In this document: positions 23,901-37,019 of the stretch, in pieces
Numbering within the stretch: the first letter of the stretch is position 1
Layout of the letters: every line of letters begins with the position of its first letter
Position numbers and translations under genes: made by a program
Notes under the pieces: generated by a model
What the model was told of the DNA's origin: nothing
Database searches by the model: none
What the model saw: only the letters and a program-made list of their open reading frames with translations
Assembly: GCA_024349245.1 (NCBI GenBank)
Contig: JALDNG010000041.1
Coordinates: forward strand, 1,549,001-1,613,000
Direction: 5' to 3'
Origin: Neodontobutis hainanensis
Lineage: Eukaryota; Chordata; Actinopteri; Gobiiformes; Odontobutidae
DNA: 64,000 nucleotides

Positions 23901-26900
23901 TATTTAACTTTCAAGGTTGTCAAGTTCCTAAATAGAACTAATAATGCAAGTATATGTGCACCAACTAAGAGGACAGAATGGCCCATTGACTTGTTATGTA
24001 CAAAGTATTATGCACTTAGCCAAAAGAATAAGAAAATTCTTTTGTATGTTTAAAGTGTAGATCTTCTGTATTTGGCCACAAACAGTCCTAGTTTGTTCAT
24101 TAACACAGGACCTTCAGTTACCCTGGCCTACTTTTACTTATCTGATTGACAGAATGGGGCAATTTATTTGCATAGTAATGACCGACAGCGTCACCTTTAC
24201 CTCTCAGTTCTTTACATGGATTCTCTGGTGGTTGTTTGTCTCCGAGCTCTGAAAATAGCAGACAACAACACATTCTTCTGTGAACACTAACAAACTAGCT
24301 CCGTAGGCTGCTTGATCTCGACAGCCACTGGTGAGATTGATGGCTGTGAGTTGAAAGCTGAATTTCAGAAACTGCCTTCTCTCCCCTGACAATATTCTAT
24401 AAACTGCTTCCTCTGGTAAATCTGGTGGCTCCCACTCCATCTGTCTCTGTCAAGAGGGGACGCACACACACAAGATCACAGTTTCAAAACACAGGCTGGA
24501 AACACCTCTCTAGCCTCTCCCTTTGCTTTCTAAGGATAACTGAGAGATGAAGTAGGACTGTGTAGCCACATTAAATGGTAAGTATTTATCACTTGTAGGG
24601 AGGGTGGGGTGAAAGGCATGGATCCAGGTATCGCCTATTAGAGGGTCACTGTGCTACTTTTACAGAGGACTTGCTCCTGTTTTTAGGGACAAGCTCCTCC
24701 AGGGTGTTGAGGGCTGCGCTTAACAGATAAATGCCCAATTAACCTTGACTGGCCCAGGCACATTTTTACAAATTTAAATTATTCCCAAATGGCAAAAGGT
24801 AATTAATTAATTTAATGGGATAACACACTCACCTCATTGTTAAAAGGTGCTGAGGTCAACACTAATCAATGGGATTTTCTTTAGCCTTATTTTGCATGCC
24901 ATTGAGAAGTATCTTAATGGGCAATGAGATGGACACGATGGGCAATTATTAATTATTAAGCCAGAGATTTAGAATGGAGCGTTTTATTATCAACATAGCT
25001 CAAATGTGCTCAGATGTTTGTATGATGACAAATCAATGCCCTATATCCTATATATTACATTAATGGCATATCTCCAGACAAATGGGTATGCTAGAGAAAA
25101 ACTGAAGCAGTTTGATCAGCTCCTTTAGAAAACTGTAACTTTCTTAAATATATGATGTCTGTTACCTTGCAACTATACTGTAGGCATTATTTTTTTGCCT
25201 TATAGCTTTGGGTTGTTTGCATAGTTTTTAAGTCTTCCTTCAAAGTGTTTCCATTGCACATCTGAGCTAGTGATGCCAGAAGGGTTAAGAGCTCACTGCT
25301 GGAAAAAGTCCAATACTAAAGAGACTATTTCACACAGGTTTAGTGTTTGCATCAATAATAGTGGATTATAATGTCTAACCGTATGTAATATTTTCAAAAC
25401 AAAATAACAGCTTTGTAAATCATGACACAATACTGATTGTTTGCTGAAAATTAATGGTTTTCTCACTTGGGCACTAACACCAAGTCAAAATCCAGTGTAG
25501 AGTTCTTTCACAGTGTGAAGCAGCTAAAAAAAATGTTTTATATTCCCTCTGATGTACATTAAAAGGAAACTTTACTGCTCACCCTAGTCATGATTGCAAA
25601 AAGAGGCCAGCTGGCTGCCCCCATTGAGAGCACACAGTTTTTCCATCTGCCACCAAAATTTTGCTGCTAATACGAGTTTCTTGCCTCTGCAATAACAGGC
25701 ATCCCATCATTGTTGCCAATCAATGATGGGAGGATGTATGACACTGTGTGCACTTGCAGAGGAGGATGATACATTAAACCTCAGAGTATTAGAAAAACTT
25801 CACTTCACAATAACAGAATGGGCTCACAGTTACAGTTAGAAATAGGCTATTAGGTCCAAGATTCTTGATACAAGTATGGTTACAGTTTACATGAACCACA
25901 TATATTCTTTGGACCATTTTAGCTACAATCAAATTACTCTTCCTGCCCTTTCTTTTTTAGTTTTGCATTCAGATTTAGCATACTAGTTCTATCCACATTC
26001 ATGCTGCTTCCTATTTATTCCCAGATAAATGAAAACACATTGGACACCAGAACACATACACAGCAAAAGCAGTTAATATTTTGGGATTTACAGGTGATTT
26101 TGTGATTTTGATGATCAGTAATACTTATTTTGAGAATCTCTTTTTAAATAATACTGCTGAACTTTCCATAATAACTCAAGCAACCATAAAGAATGATGGC
26201 TACAGAGATCTATGCAAAATTGTCATGGTTGGTTAATTATGAAATAAATTTGCATCTAATTTGCCACTGTCATGTCTGATAAACATACCTGATCTGATTA
26301 AATTGATGAGTTTATTACACAGAGCATGCTGCCTATGCCAGGAAGGGGGGGCATTAAATACAGTGACCTTTTGCCTTTCACAAGTTGACATCAATGAACT
26401 AATGAACAGCTCTGAACATTACAACATTTTAATCTTAGCCCCTGAAGTCAGCCTGTGTTTAGCCAAAGCACCAGCTCTTACTTCTTTCACATTGTTCCCC
26501 CATCCTCACCATCTATCTAAACTTTTAATCATTTTCTCCAGTCTTCCTCGGTGCATCTAACCCATTCTCAATTTGTTTTGATCCCATTCTTAACAGCTGT
26601 GTGCACTTCTGTAAGTAAGAGTGAATCACCCGAGGGGCTCTCATCAAAGGGCTGCCAGGAAGACAAAGAGGCCGGGCAGCTCTCCGCTAACTGCCAATGT
26701 CCTTAAAGGGACTAGCTCACAATGCCACTTTTGATCAGTCCACCATGACTGTATTTCTCACAGCGCTGTCAGATAGCTTTCTGTGTCATATTGTGTAGCA
26801 TTCAAGCCAATGTTGTCTTACTGACTACTTAGTTTTCTATTTTTTTCTTTTTTGATATATCTTATTTAAGGAGGCTATTGGTAGAAAATCTAGATAAATA

Positions 26901-28011
26901 TTGCTAGGTCTAACATTTTTTCTTCAAAAATCTTTTGTTTTGTATGTGCCATCTCCTTGTATGTTAAATTTGCGATGAATTCTCAATGAGGGACATTGAT
27001 GCAAGGATGTTTTTAAGAAGGAGTAAACCAAGGTTTATAATATGGCAAGGTCAGGGCAAAGTTGCTACCACCTGCTGCCAGAGCACAAGGACAATGGCAG
27101 CGTTGCAGAGCTGAGCCAGTGCAGTTCAATCAAGCTGTGCCCCAACACCACTGCCATTCCTTGCTTTTTCTTTGTTGTATCCACAACTTCCTTCTGGCTG
27201 GCCCTGTGCAAAGGACGAGTGGAGGGTGGGAACAGTGCGGTGTCCCTCCCCTCCATCTGGTGCCGCATGCCTCTGTCAGAGTGTCAGCAGGCACATTGTA
27301 ATGAAGGGTGTCATCAAGGTTACTGCAGGCTGGAGTAGTGCCTGCTCCTCCTTTCCCCTTTGCCTTCACAACTTATTCTTTTCTCTCTAGCACAAATTGT
27401 CTGTTTGTGTTAGACGCCAGGAACTGGTTATTGTTTTCTGTGTCTCTTTGCTTTCATGACACATTTGTATCTGACTATTATGTTATGCCAAATCCCTTAA
27501 CTTCAAAATACAGTATATGCCATTTACCATTTGAACAAAAACTGGTATAAAATCCAGTGGTCACCACACCAGTCTCCCATGTGTCTCCGTCTGTGCCTTG
27601 AATTGTTTGTAAGGAAGCTTAAGACCTGCTCAGGTCCAGTTTTCCTATAGAGGTTTGAGCCAAAGTGTGACCGCGAGCATGAAGAGTCACAGAAAGGTTC
27701 TTGTGAATGCCGGGGTAAGAACAGCTCTCTGTGGTAAGTTATCAATGGGCAAACTAACAGAATGTATTAGCCAATGTATTTTAGTCTTGATATTGTGATA
27801 TGTTGGGGCAGCTGTAACTTTCCTATATCAACAGAAAACCTGCTGGGATGATTAGCAGTCCTTTTACCCAGCTCTCCCTGGTGATGAGAGGAGCAGTAGA
27901 TTACTGCAGAGGTTAAGGACTTCTAAAATACTGTAGCCTATGGCAAGCCCGTTTAACATTTAAAAGCTAAGTTTGACCATCCGAAATTAACATTGTGGAC
28001 ATCCATGTCAG
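20926..28011. other. Gene-free region downstream of brinp1
   Basis: No coding exon or intact mobile element is recognised. The region has T-rich and A-rich runs (about 22370, 22460, 22530, 23340). An AT-rich patch near 23.2-23.33 kb ends in GCCCAACCCTAG, which resembles a hAT end, but no partner end was found. Unique-looking, moderately GC-rich or TAAT-rich blocks at 24.2-24.5, 24.7-25.0, 26.6-26.75 and 27.04-27.4 kb are candidates for conserved noncoding DNA. An 11-bp hairpin lies at 25702-25731. Confidence 0.7.
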
Positions 28012-28255
28012 GGTGCACGTGGCAGAGTGGTTAGCACTCCTGCCTCACAGCAAGAAGGTTGCGAGTTCAAAACCCGGCTGACTCAAAACTTCCTTGGCTG
28101 ACTCTGGCCTTTCTGTGAGGAGTCTGCATGTCCTTCACGTGTTACTGTGGGTTTTCTCCGGGTACTCCAGCTTCCTCCCACCATCCAAAGACATGTATGT
28201 AGAGGTTAATCAGCAACTCTAAAGTGTCTATAGTGAATAAATGTGAGAATGAAAA
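28012..28255 (+). mobile_element. tRNA-derived SINE
   Basis: The head is tRNA-like: GTGGCAGAGTGGTTAGCACT gives an A-box-like promoter and GGTTGCGAGTTCAAAACCC a B-box-like promoter at the expected spacing. The body contains the common fish SINE block TTTTCTCCGGGTACTCC, CTTCCTCCCACCATCCAAAG, ACATGTATGT and CAACTCTAAAGTGTC. The element would be transcribed by RNA polymerase III. I see no unambiguous target duplication. Confidence 0.75.
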
Positions 28256-30185
28256 GTTGAAAAAGTTCTTAGTTCAGATTAGTTTGTATTTTTTTCACAG
28301 TAAAAAACCATGATAGCCTGTTGGTATTGATTAAAGGTTGAAACAGTAGCAAGTAGCTAATAGTAAGCTAAGCACTTAACGTTAAGGTAAATTAACATAC
28401 TGTGTAAATATTTATGAGGCTGGTGCATTTAGTAGCTTTAAATAATACTTTACAGGAAGGAAAGTCAACATTAACGTTTGACTCGAGTACATTAACAATG
28501 ATACCCTAGACTGCATTTTGGCAATGGTTTGGCTTTAAGTTAACATATTATTACACAGCTACCATTACCCTAAACTTCTGCTAGCACATTAGCAATTCTG
28601 ATGTTAAAAAAGAAAAAAAGTACCCCGAACTGGATAAATTTGTCTGCAAAACAGTCATCTTGTTGTGGAAAGTAACGTAGACTCATCATTTCCCGCTGCC
28701 AGCTCCTGTCTTGCACGGGCTGCAGCATTAAAAAGACGATTGAAAACTCCTTCGCCCTCTGGCTGCTCCGACATTGTGCTAATCAGAGCTAATTAAGCTA
28801 CAAGTTCACTGTAAACATGTGTTATGTGATTTGAGGATGATTTGAACAACACGTTCTGCTCCCGCCTAAAGTGGAAGCATACAGATATCTGCAACGTCAT
28901 TTCGCCTGGTCAAAATTTTATTTAAGATATCTGAAAAGGAACATTTAGATATCTTGAATTGGGGTGTGTTAACAATATCTTAAACTGGAGTTATATCTAG
29001 TCAAAATTTAATTGCACATATCTCAAACTGGAATTACAGACAGTACCGTAGTAGCACACCTGCAGTATATTGAGTATATGCAGTATATATAGTATATATA
29101 TATATATATCCTCACCTTGTATTTTCAAGGTGAGGACGGTGAAGACCTAGATGATCCTCCACGGACAGCTTGTCTACATGTGAGCTTATAAACTATAACC
29201 AATAGTATGTTTTTTTGTGTTGACATAAGCAATAAATTAACACGATAGCGAGCTAATGTTGCTAAACAATATGGCGGATGTGTTATTTGTTCTTCAGCTT
29301 TAAACGAGAAAGTGATATGGGGAGTTATTAAGAAATAAGGTGCTTTTGCCAAGTGGAGAGACTTGTGGTTATCAGGAGAGTTCCTGCAGTTGTTTTGGTT
29401 CACACTTTGTGAGATAGTATTGGCCCCCCAAAAAAGAAAAAAAAATACACAAGCGCAGAAAAGATGTGTTTTTTGCATTGAATGTCCCCTTTAACAATGC
29501 ATGAACAGTGATATGTGTAGTATAATAATTACTGTGGTATTAAATATTTCTTAAAGTAGTCTGCCAAGAAAAACTGACTGGTTTATCACAGCATGGGGCA
29601 CTTGGATTCTGTTGATTTCCAACCGTTTGCAATGATCATTAGCAAAGCATTAGCTTTTAATCACTTCTTAATGTTAACATGATAAACTGTGATAATGTGT
29701 TGTTAATGATTCCATAAATTAAACAAGAGCCTTTTCACTGCTTACAGTCAACATGAGCCCACACGTGTGATGTTTGCAGAGGATTCTTCAGGGTCCGAGC
29801 TCTGAATAAGGGCCATCAGTAGCAGCACTGAGCGCTGGTCTTAGTGACATTCATTTTCCCAGTGTCAGAGCTGATGTATGGGTTACGGGATGGCCATGGT
29901 ACAAAGAGTCAGGTAACCTTGTAGGGAAACTGTTAGGGGTCAAACCTTATCTCAGAGAGTGCACTGCATGTCAGTGGAGAACTGTTATTCATATTATAAA
30001 ATCATATCATTTTATCATACCATGCGGTTCCATAACACATGGCATGTGCCTTCTGTCCATGCAGGCTGTGAGCAGTAAATGACGTGTTTTGTAAAAACAA
30101 CATACTACACATCTACTACTCAAATAATGAATACTTGAGCATTCTGCGCAGTATCTTTGCTGTTCCTTATACAGATTTTTGTCTT
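28256..30185. other. Gene-free stretch with possible transposon remnant
   Basis: AT-rich intergenic sequence with a short TA run at about 29085-29110. The end near 29440-29495 (GTTTTTTGCATTGAATGTCC, CCTTTAA) resembles the terminus of a common fish MITE, but I did not find the opposite end. No coding signal. Confidence 0.5.
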
Positions 30186-30318
30186 GACCGAGATGTCTGG
30201 TGTTCTTTCAGGGATATGCTGCAGCCACACTTCCAGTTTGGGGGTCACTGCCCCGAGTGCTCCGATAGCCACGGGCACCACTGTCACCTTCACCTTCCAA
30301 GCCTTTTCCAGCTCTTTT
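30186..30318 (-). pseudogene. Non-LTR retrotransposon C-terminal fragment
   Basis: The - strand reads ELEKAWKVKVTVVPVAIGAL, then GAVTPKLEVWLQHIPERTPD. This matches the conserved C-terminal tail downstream of the reverse transcriptase in a widespread animal LINE group (WKVK...VVPVVIGALG...KLEEWL). The reverse transcriptase itself is absent. A TA run (30319-30338) lies at its coding-upstream end. It is a dead fragment; the family is not named. Confidence 0.7.
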
Positions 30319-30339
30319 ATATATATATATATATACTAT

Positions 30340-32609
30340 AGAAAGAAAAAGGGAAAGACTGTATGAAATTATGATATGCACTACAGACAAAGTTGGGAAT
30401 AATAAAGTGCTTAAATCTCTTTAAAGTTACAGAAAAAAAATTGCGTTTTCAATCAATCATTGATTTATTCTCAAGTACTCAGATGAACTATTATTTAATA
30501 GTTATTTTAAAGTTAATGTTGAAAAGAGGTCTTGTGCTTTATCTTATTGTATTATCTGCCATCTATATCATTGCCCTTGAACTCTAGAACACAAAGAAGT
30601 CAAAGGAAATAAGACCATTCTTGTACTGCTCACTGTAGTCCCAGCCAATGGGGACACAACACTGCACCCATGAATCCCTTTGTGCAACACAATGTCTCTT
30701 TGAATCAGGATAGACTCTTATTTCCACATGACTAGCGAGAGAGTGTAGATAGTGCAGGTACAGAACAAGGTGGGGTCCAAGCATTCTGGTCCTCCATGTC
30801 AGACAGCAAAGGGAATACACCTCAGCCAAGCTTTTAAAGAACTATTACTGTCATGGGGAGTGGTCTGACACATGCTACGAATGAGCCTGCAGAGAGAAAT
30901 AACTTGACAACCTTGGCTGCAGTGCAGAGGCACAGTTCTGCTCTAATGGTGCCTGAAAATACCAGGAGTCTTGTCACTAATCTCCTTTAAAGATAAATAG
31001 TAAAGGGACTGTAGTGCCTTTCACAGAAAACAGGTCACAGATGCATATGTACTGTAGACTTCAAAGAGTGATGCATCATACAGCCTTTGTATGACCTGAA
31101 TGTAAAGAATAAGACACAAAGAGATAAGTCACACAACAAAACAGTGGTTATGATGCTAAAATGGGCTATGTAAATTGGTCATTAAACAATAAAAAAACAG
31201 CAGTTGCATAGAGAAAGTGATACAATTGTTTCATATGTCTTTTTTCAAGGTGAGCTGCTTCTCAGGTAAACCCAAGATTCTATATAGATCTACACTGAAG
31301 CAAAAATATAATTTCCTTAATGTAACATATGGCAAGCCAATTGCATTATCCTTTTAACCACAGTTCTTTTTATTGATGTTGTGGTATAATGAATTAAATG
31401 TTCAGGAAATACATTGTGGTCACTCACTACATTTACTAGAGGAAATCTGCCAAGACCAATGTGCAATGGGTACTAAATGATGCAAAGCTTTAGTCTTGTA
31501 TACAACTACGGGAGAGATATTTAAATGCATCTGTCAAAGATAAACCACAAATGGATGGCCATAAAACAATCCTACAAAGAAATGTCAACAAGGGGTCTAC
31601 CAGTAATAATAGACCCATAACCTTGATTAACCTGGATTACATACTTTACCTTTTTACCTAAAATGTAAATAATATAAATGCCATAAAAGTCATAACAGCT
31701 TTTTGATACAGCGGCTTGGAAAACCATCGTCTCCAAACAAAAAAAAAGAGATTATCATGGGTCAGAGGAAAATACTAATGGAGGTGGAAGAACACTGTGG
31801 CTTTTAAATCCCTGGCCTAATGGACTGTATTGACCACATTAATAAAACAGGATATGTGTTTCTAATGTCCTTTCCACAGTGCATTTGGCTCTGTTTGGAC
31901 TTTATAGTTTCATTTCTTTGTCTGGCTCGCAGTTGGGGGCGGGCTGAGCTTCAAATCCAGCCTTATTGGATATCTTGCAATACTGCAAAATCAAATCTTT
32001 AATTCCTTTTCTGCCAGGTTTTAAAATAAAAATGGTGAAATGCTGTTCATTTATCTTTAAAAGAAAAATTTGCTCTTTTTGTTTGCATCTCAACATTTAC
32101 CACTGTTTTAGGCCTACAATGCCAAAAGAGAAAGTGACCATGACAAAATGACATCGCAGCTCAGGAAAAGAAAAAAAAAAGATTTACGTACTTGATGTAA
32201 ATAGCTTATTGTGTTATTGTGTTGTATAATGTTGTTCATATTCGCTATATCACCTCTATCTCTGCTTACTACTTTTCCTCACAGTAATTTTTATTTTATT
32301 TTTTTATACCATAAAGTTCTGGACGCCACATGACTAAATGCTTTCTATTGGCCATAATGGCAGAAAAAAAGCATCAGCAGCAGAGTAGAACTCAAACAGA
32401 CAGACTTAATTTAGCACAGTAACACCAGTTATTGAACCAAGTTAAACTTAATTTAATCTACTGTTCTGATCATTTCTTGACAAAATTTGTGATTTTATTT
32501 TGGCCATTTTTTAAAGAATATGAATAGTAACAACACAAAAACCTTCTTTTCACTAATAGTTAGTGGTTAGGTAAAGATACTTACTGTCAAACAATTGTCT
32601 TTACTCTTT
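30340..32609. other. Gene-free stretch
   Basis: AT-rich intergenic sequence. No exon, RNA gene or mobile element is recognised on either strand. Confidence 0.6.
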
Positions 32610-33340
32610 TTAAATCATAAGGACAACAAAATCTACACAAATGACCCTGATCAAAAGTTTACATGCCCTGGTGATTTTGGCCTGATAACATGCACAGGTT
32701 GACACAAACAGGTTTGAATGGCTTCTAAAGGCAACCATCCTCTCCTGTGATTGTTTGTAATCAGTGTGTGTGTGTGTAGAAAAGGTCAGTGTGTTTCTGG
32801 GCCTGACAGACTCTTGCATCTCTCATCCAGTGCTACACTGATGTTTCTGTATTCTGAGTCATGGGAAAGCAAAAGAATTGTCAAATAATCTGCGGGAAAA
32901 GGTAATTGAATTGTACAAAACAGGAAAGGGATATAATAAGATATCCAGCAGTGTTCAAACTCTAATAAAGTGAAAAATTAGGGATTCTATTAAAGCCAAA
33001 ACCAAGGTTAGGTAGACCAACAAAGATTTCAGTCACAACCTCCAGGAAAATTGTTCAGGATGCAAAGAAAAACCCACAAAGAACTTCAGCTGAAATACAG
33101 GACTTAGTGAAAAAAGTGGTGTGGCTGTTTCAAGATGCACAATAAGGAGGCACTTGAAGAAAAATGGGCTGCATGGTCGAGAAAGCCTATACTACACAAA
33201 TGTAACAAAGCATCCCGCTTACAATCCGCCGTACAGCACAGAGACAAGCCCCAAAAAGTCTGGAACAAAGTCAGTTGGAGTGATGAGACCAAAATGTATC
33301 TTTTTGGCCATATCCATAAACGTTACATCTGTTTGACGTG
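32610..33340 (+). pseudogene. Truncated Tc1-like DNA transposon
   Basis: Starts with Tc1-type terminal/untranslated sequence (CCCTGATCAAAAGTTTACAT at 32645). A broken transposase frame follows from ATG at 32861. Recognisable in order are KELSNNLREKVIELYKTGKG (first helix-turn-helix), RPTKISVTTSRKIVQDAKKN, VSRCTIRRHLKKNGL (second helix-turn-helix), then after a frame change KPQKVWNKVSWSDETKMYLF, which holds the first catalytic Asp. At least three frame changes are needed. Sequence after the first Asp, including the second Asp and the Glu, and the right terminus are gone, so the copy is inactive. Confidence 0.88.
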
Positions 33341-33377
33341 TATAATATAAACTGTGAAAAGGATTCTCCTTTAGTAT

Positions 33378-33451
33378 GTATCATTTACATTTGCTTTTAA
33401 CCAGAAGATTAAAAGCAAATGTATCATTTACATTTGCTTTTAATCTGCTGG
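33378..33451. repeat. Nested direct and inverted repeat
   Basis: A 23-bp unit (GTATCATTTACATTTGCTTT plus TAA) occurs at 33378-33400 and again at 33421-33443. Between and across them, CATTTGCTTTTA (33388-33399) pairs with TAAAAGCAAATG (33410-33421). In addition, 33401-33421 is the inverse of 33431-33451 with one mismatch in 21. The block sits just 3' of the Tc1 relic. Confidence 0.9.
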
Positions 33452-36400
33452 TTAATGACACTGGTTGCTAAATAAAAGATAATATCAATGTAATTTTTTC
33501 TTATTTTTTTCCTTCTGTTTAAATGTTTCACAGACGTGTTTGTGGGACAACACATTAAACAAATGTATTGCAAATGGGCTCAATCCTTTTCTACAGTTTA
33601 GTTTTTACTAATGTAGTTTAAATTACAGATGTACAGAGAAGGGTGACGTTATCTCCAGGAGCTCTATACTGGCATTAGTACACTTGTTTAACAAAATAAC
33701 AACAATTCTTTTATAATTTTTTTACAGAAGACCATGTCAGCCTTTGAGCCAGTGTTGCTTTGAACCGTTGAGCAAGCAACTGAAAGGAGAGATTCATTGC
33801 GCTCCTAATTAATTTTTTGCAAACCTAGTGGAGCCCCTGGCTGCCATTATCTTCCAACAAGATTTTGATTAACTGGACATTATTATCTTAATACATATTC
33901 ATTGTAAAAGCATTGAGTCCATAGCTATCTTAATATTGCTTTGCTTGAAATCAAAAAAATATATGTGTGTATTCATTCTTGTATGTAAATAAATGGGAAA
34001 TAATGGGAGTCAATAAAGATTGCTAGCTTTTTTCTTTCTATATGTTAATTTTGTTTGTTTGTTTGTGCAGTTGAAAACGGGCTTGCATTACTTTGTTAGT
34101 AGACTTCGCTGTCTGTATATCCATTAGACACAGCTGCGCTAACAGTGACAATCAGACAACAATGCTAAAACCCAACTCTGTATAATAATAATAATAATAC
34201 AATCAAACAGTGAGCTAATGACAGTATTCAGCATTGTGCAGTACCTGACATAATGTACTGTACAGAACAGAATTTGTTTTAAGTGGAAGAAAGTCAAAAA
34301 GGCGACCCACAGAGTATGTTAATTCCGCACAGAGAAATCATGGTTAGCAGGATGGCTGATAACAAATATGTGTAGCCCTTCTCACTTTGTGGTAGAATGC
34401 TTCATTACTCTTGATCATTTTATATAGTTTTTATTTTTTTACTGAAATTTATGCATGATCAACCGGAGCATGTAACATAAATATTGACTTTAACTTCTTT
34501 ATTAACAGAAAAAAGCAGATATCAGCTTTTACATTCTTGCAGCATTAAACCACATGAAGCAGTCTACGCTCAGCCAATTGAATTATTCATATCTGTTGAG
34601 TATTAATCCAGCTACCTCTTTGATACTGTGCAGTTTTACACATGTAAATATCCATTACCGTACTGAGAGGGAACGACACTAATATAAAATGTGCCTACAA
34701 TGTCGATTCTGCCTCAACATTCATATATAAAAACTAAATGTAAATATTTCACAGTGCTCTTAGGGGGGACTAAATTCAAGAGGAATCTGAGACACAGGTT
34801 ATGTATAATTTAACCAAAATTTATTAAAAATGCAAACTACCAAGCCAAATTGGTTTGTACAATCTCAGACTTATATGAAAAGACACATTAAACCTCAGTA
34901 ATCGTCTTTTTCATAAAATAAAAACGAGCTGGGCAATTACACATAGGATCGGCCTTTGAAGGTTGTCCTTTGAGGATGATATCTTCTACTTAAGCATCAA
35001 TCTCTGGGATCAGAACAGACCTTTCACAGGATGTTAACGGAATCAGCTGCAGATACCACTTCTTTCAGCTTCAAAGAGACTTAAGATGTTCTTGATAAAT
35101 TTTTTTTTATCTTCTTAGGATAAACGCTTAGCACAGGTACTCCAAAATGAAGTCAATGAATTTTTTACGAAGATAGTGTGACATAGGGTTGATCGCCGAT
35201 AAGATTCAGTAATGTACTATTAACCACTCAATGTTTCTTAAAAAATATATATATAAATATGTATATACACAGAGATTGGCTCTTGTGCTTTAGAGAAATG
35301 TCCAGTAGCATTTTCCAGACAGATATAGTGGGTGGTTTCAATCTCTTGGCTCACATTTATCTCGATTTGAAGCACAAGCCACAGCTCACTTCCATCCTCC
35401 ATGAAATGAAATTTTGTTTTGCCTTGCCAAAAGGCCACAACATAATTTAAGATAACTGTGTCTTACCACTTCCCTGTCTGATATTATTGTGACCTTTTTT
35501 TCCTAAAGCCCTCACAAATCCTTTTCCAGCTTAAGGATTTGGTAAGGAGTGGATTGGTTTGGGAAAAGTCATCAGGAAGCACTTTTGTTAATGCTGGCGC
35601 CAGAGAGATGTTTAAAAGTGCTCAAGGGCTCTGCTGCACAGACCCTTTCCCTAAACTAGATTTATTCAGAAGCCCCAGGCTTTAACCTATGTTAGAACAT
35701 AATTTGTCTTATTTCGCTCTGATTTTAGGATCTCTACAGCAATCTCCCAAAACTGACAGATTACTGGCTTTGTTTGACTTGCTCACTGATCTTATGTTTA
35801 TAAGCTCATAAATCTGCTCATTTGTCTAGTTATGAAAACTGAGACATTTAATCAGGGGTCTCCATGCCCAAAGGTTATATAAGAAAACAATATGACAAGA
35901 AAAAAAACTGTATGGCTCAAGGGTTATGTTTGTTACTCAGTGAGGTTCAAGCTCTAGCAGTCTGTTTCTTCACTGTCAATATTTATATCTATATATATAC
36001 AGCATGAGTGGGAATAAGTCAGGACATGTCTGTCTGAGAAAATGTGGTGAGCAAACATTTTGCATACTGTGGAACAACAGGGACATGGTGTCATGAAGAA
36101 AAATCTCTTTTAATAAGCTCAATCTAGTGCAGTAAATAATGGTTAGTATTTAACACTTTAATACCAGATAGCATGTGTTAACCCACAGACAAAACACCTC
36201 AATGTTGGATCAGTGGCCCTTCTCATCCTTTAGCGACACAAATAGTTTTCTTTAGAGATGATGCCCAGTGTTCTTCATACACCCCACACATCTGTGTCAG
36301 TTTTGAATGGGCTCTAGTTCCAATATAGTTTGTCAACTGACATCATGAGTAGCACAGTAGCATTTAACTCCAGAAACGCTTCAGGTCATGCTCTAAAGGT

Positions 36401-36460
36401 TTTTCTCAGTGTGTGTAGAACAAAATAGTAGTTAATAAGACGTCTCAATCATCCATTTCC
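33452..36460. other. Gene-free stretch
   Basis: AT-rich intergenic sequence with short simple runs (ATA trinucleotide near 34185-34200, TA near 35243-35265). No gene, RNA gene or mobile element is recognised. Confidence 0.6.
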
Positions 36461-36876
36461 TTATCAAAAGCTACAGTTTATGCTGCGTAGCAACTCACTG
36501 TGGGGAACATTCTTTGTGTGACGGGTTTTGAAACACGTGTCAAACACGCCAAGATTTGGTCTAAATAACCTCGGTTGGTGACGCAGCTTGATCACCCGCA
36601 CCTGCATGAGAGCGCAGCAGGATCTTAGCGCACCAGAGGCTATAAAAACACATGACACAAAAGCGTCTTCAGGTTTCTTTGTCTTTAGGTTTCTTTATCT
36701 TCAGGACCGCATTGTGTTGTGTGTAGCAAACCTCAGCCTTTTGTGTGAAACAGCAAAAAAAGAGGTTATACAAACATTTTCAGCAGCTAGACAAGTAGCC
36801 TACATCATGCACTTGCTCTAAAAAGCATATACTCTAATAATTTATTTTTTATTTATCTATCTTTTTATCTTTCCAT

Positions 36877-37015
<139 letters not shown>

Positions 37016-37019
37016 TGCA

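Noticed and set aside
30084..30341. 85-codon + strand frame
   Set aside because: It is antisense to the LINE C-terminal fragment, whose real frame is on the - strand.
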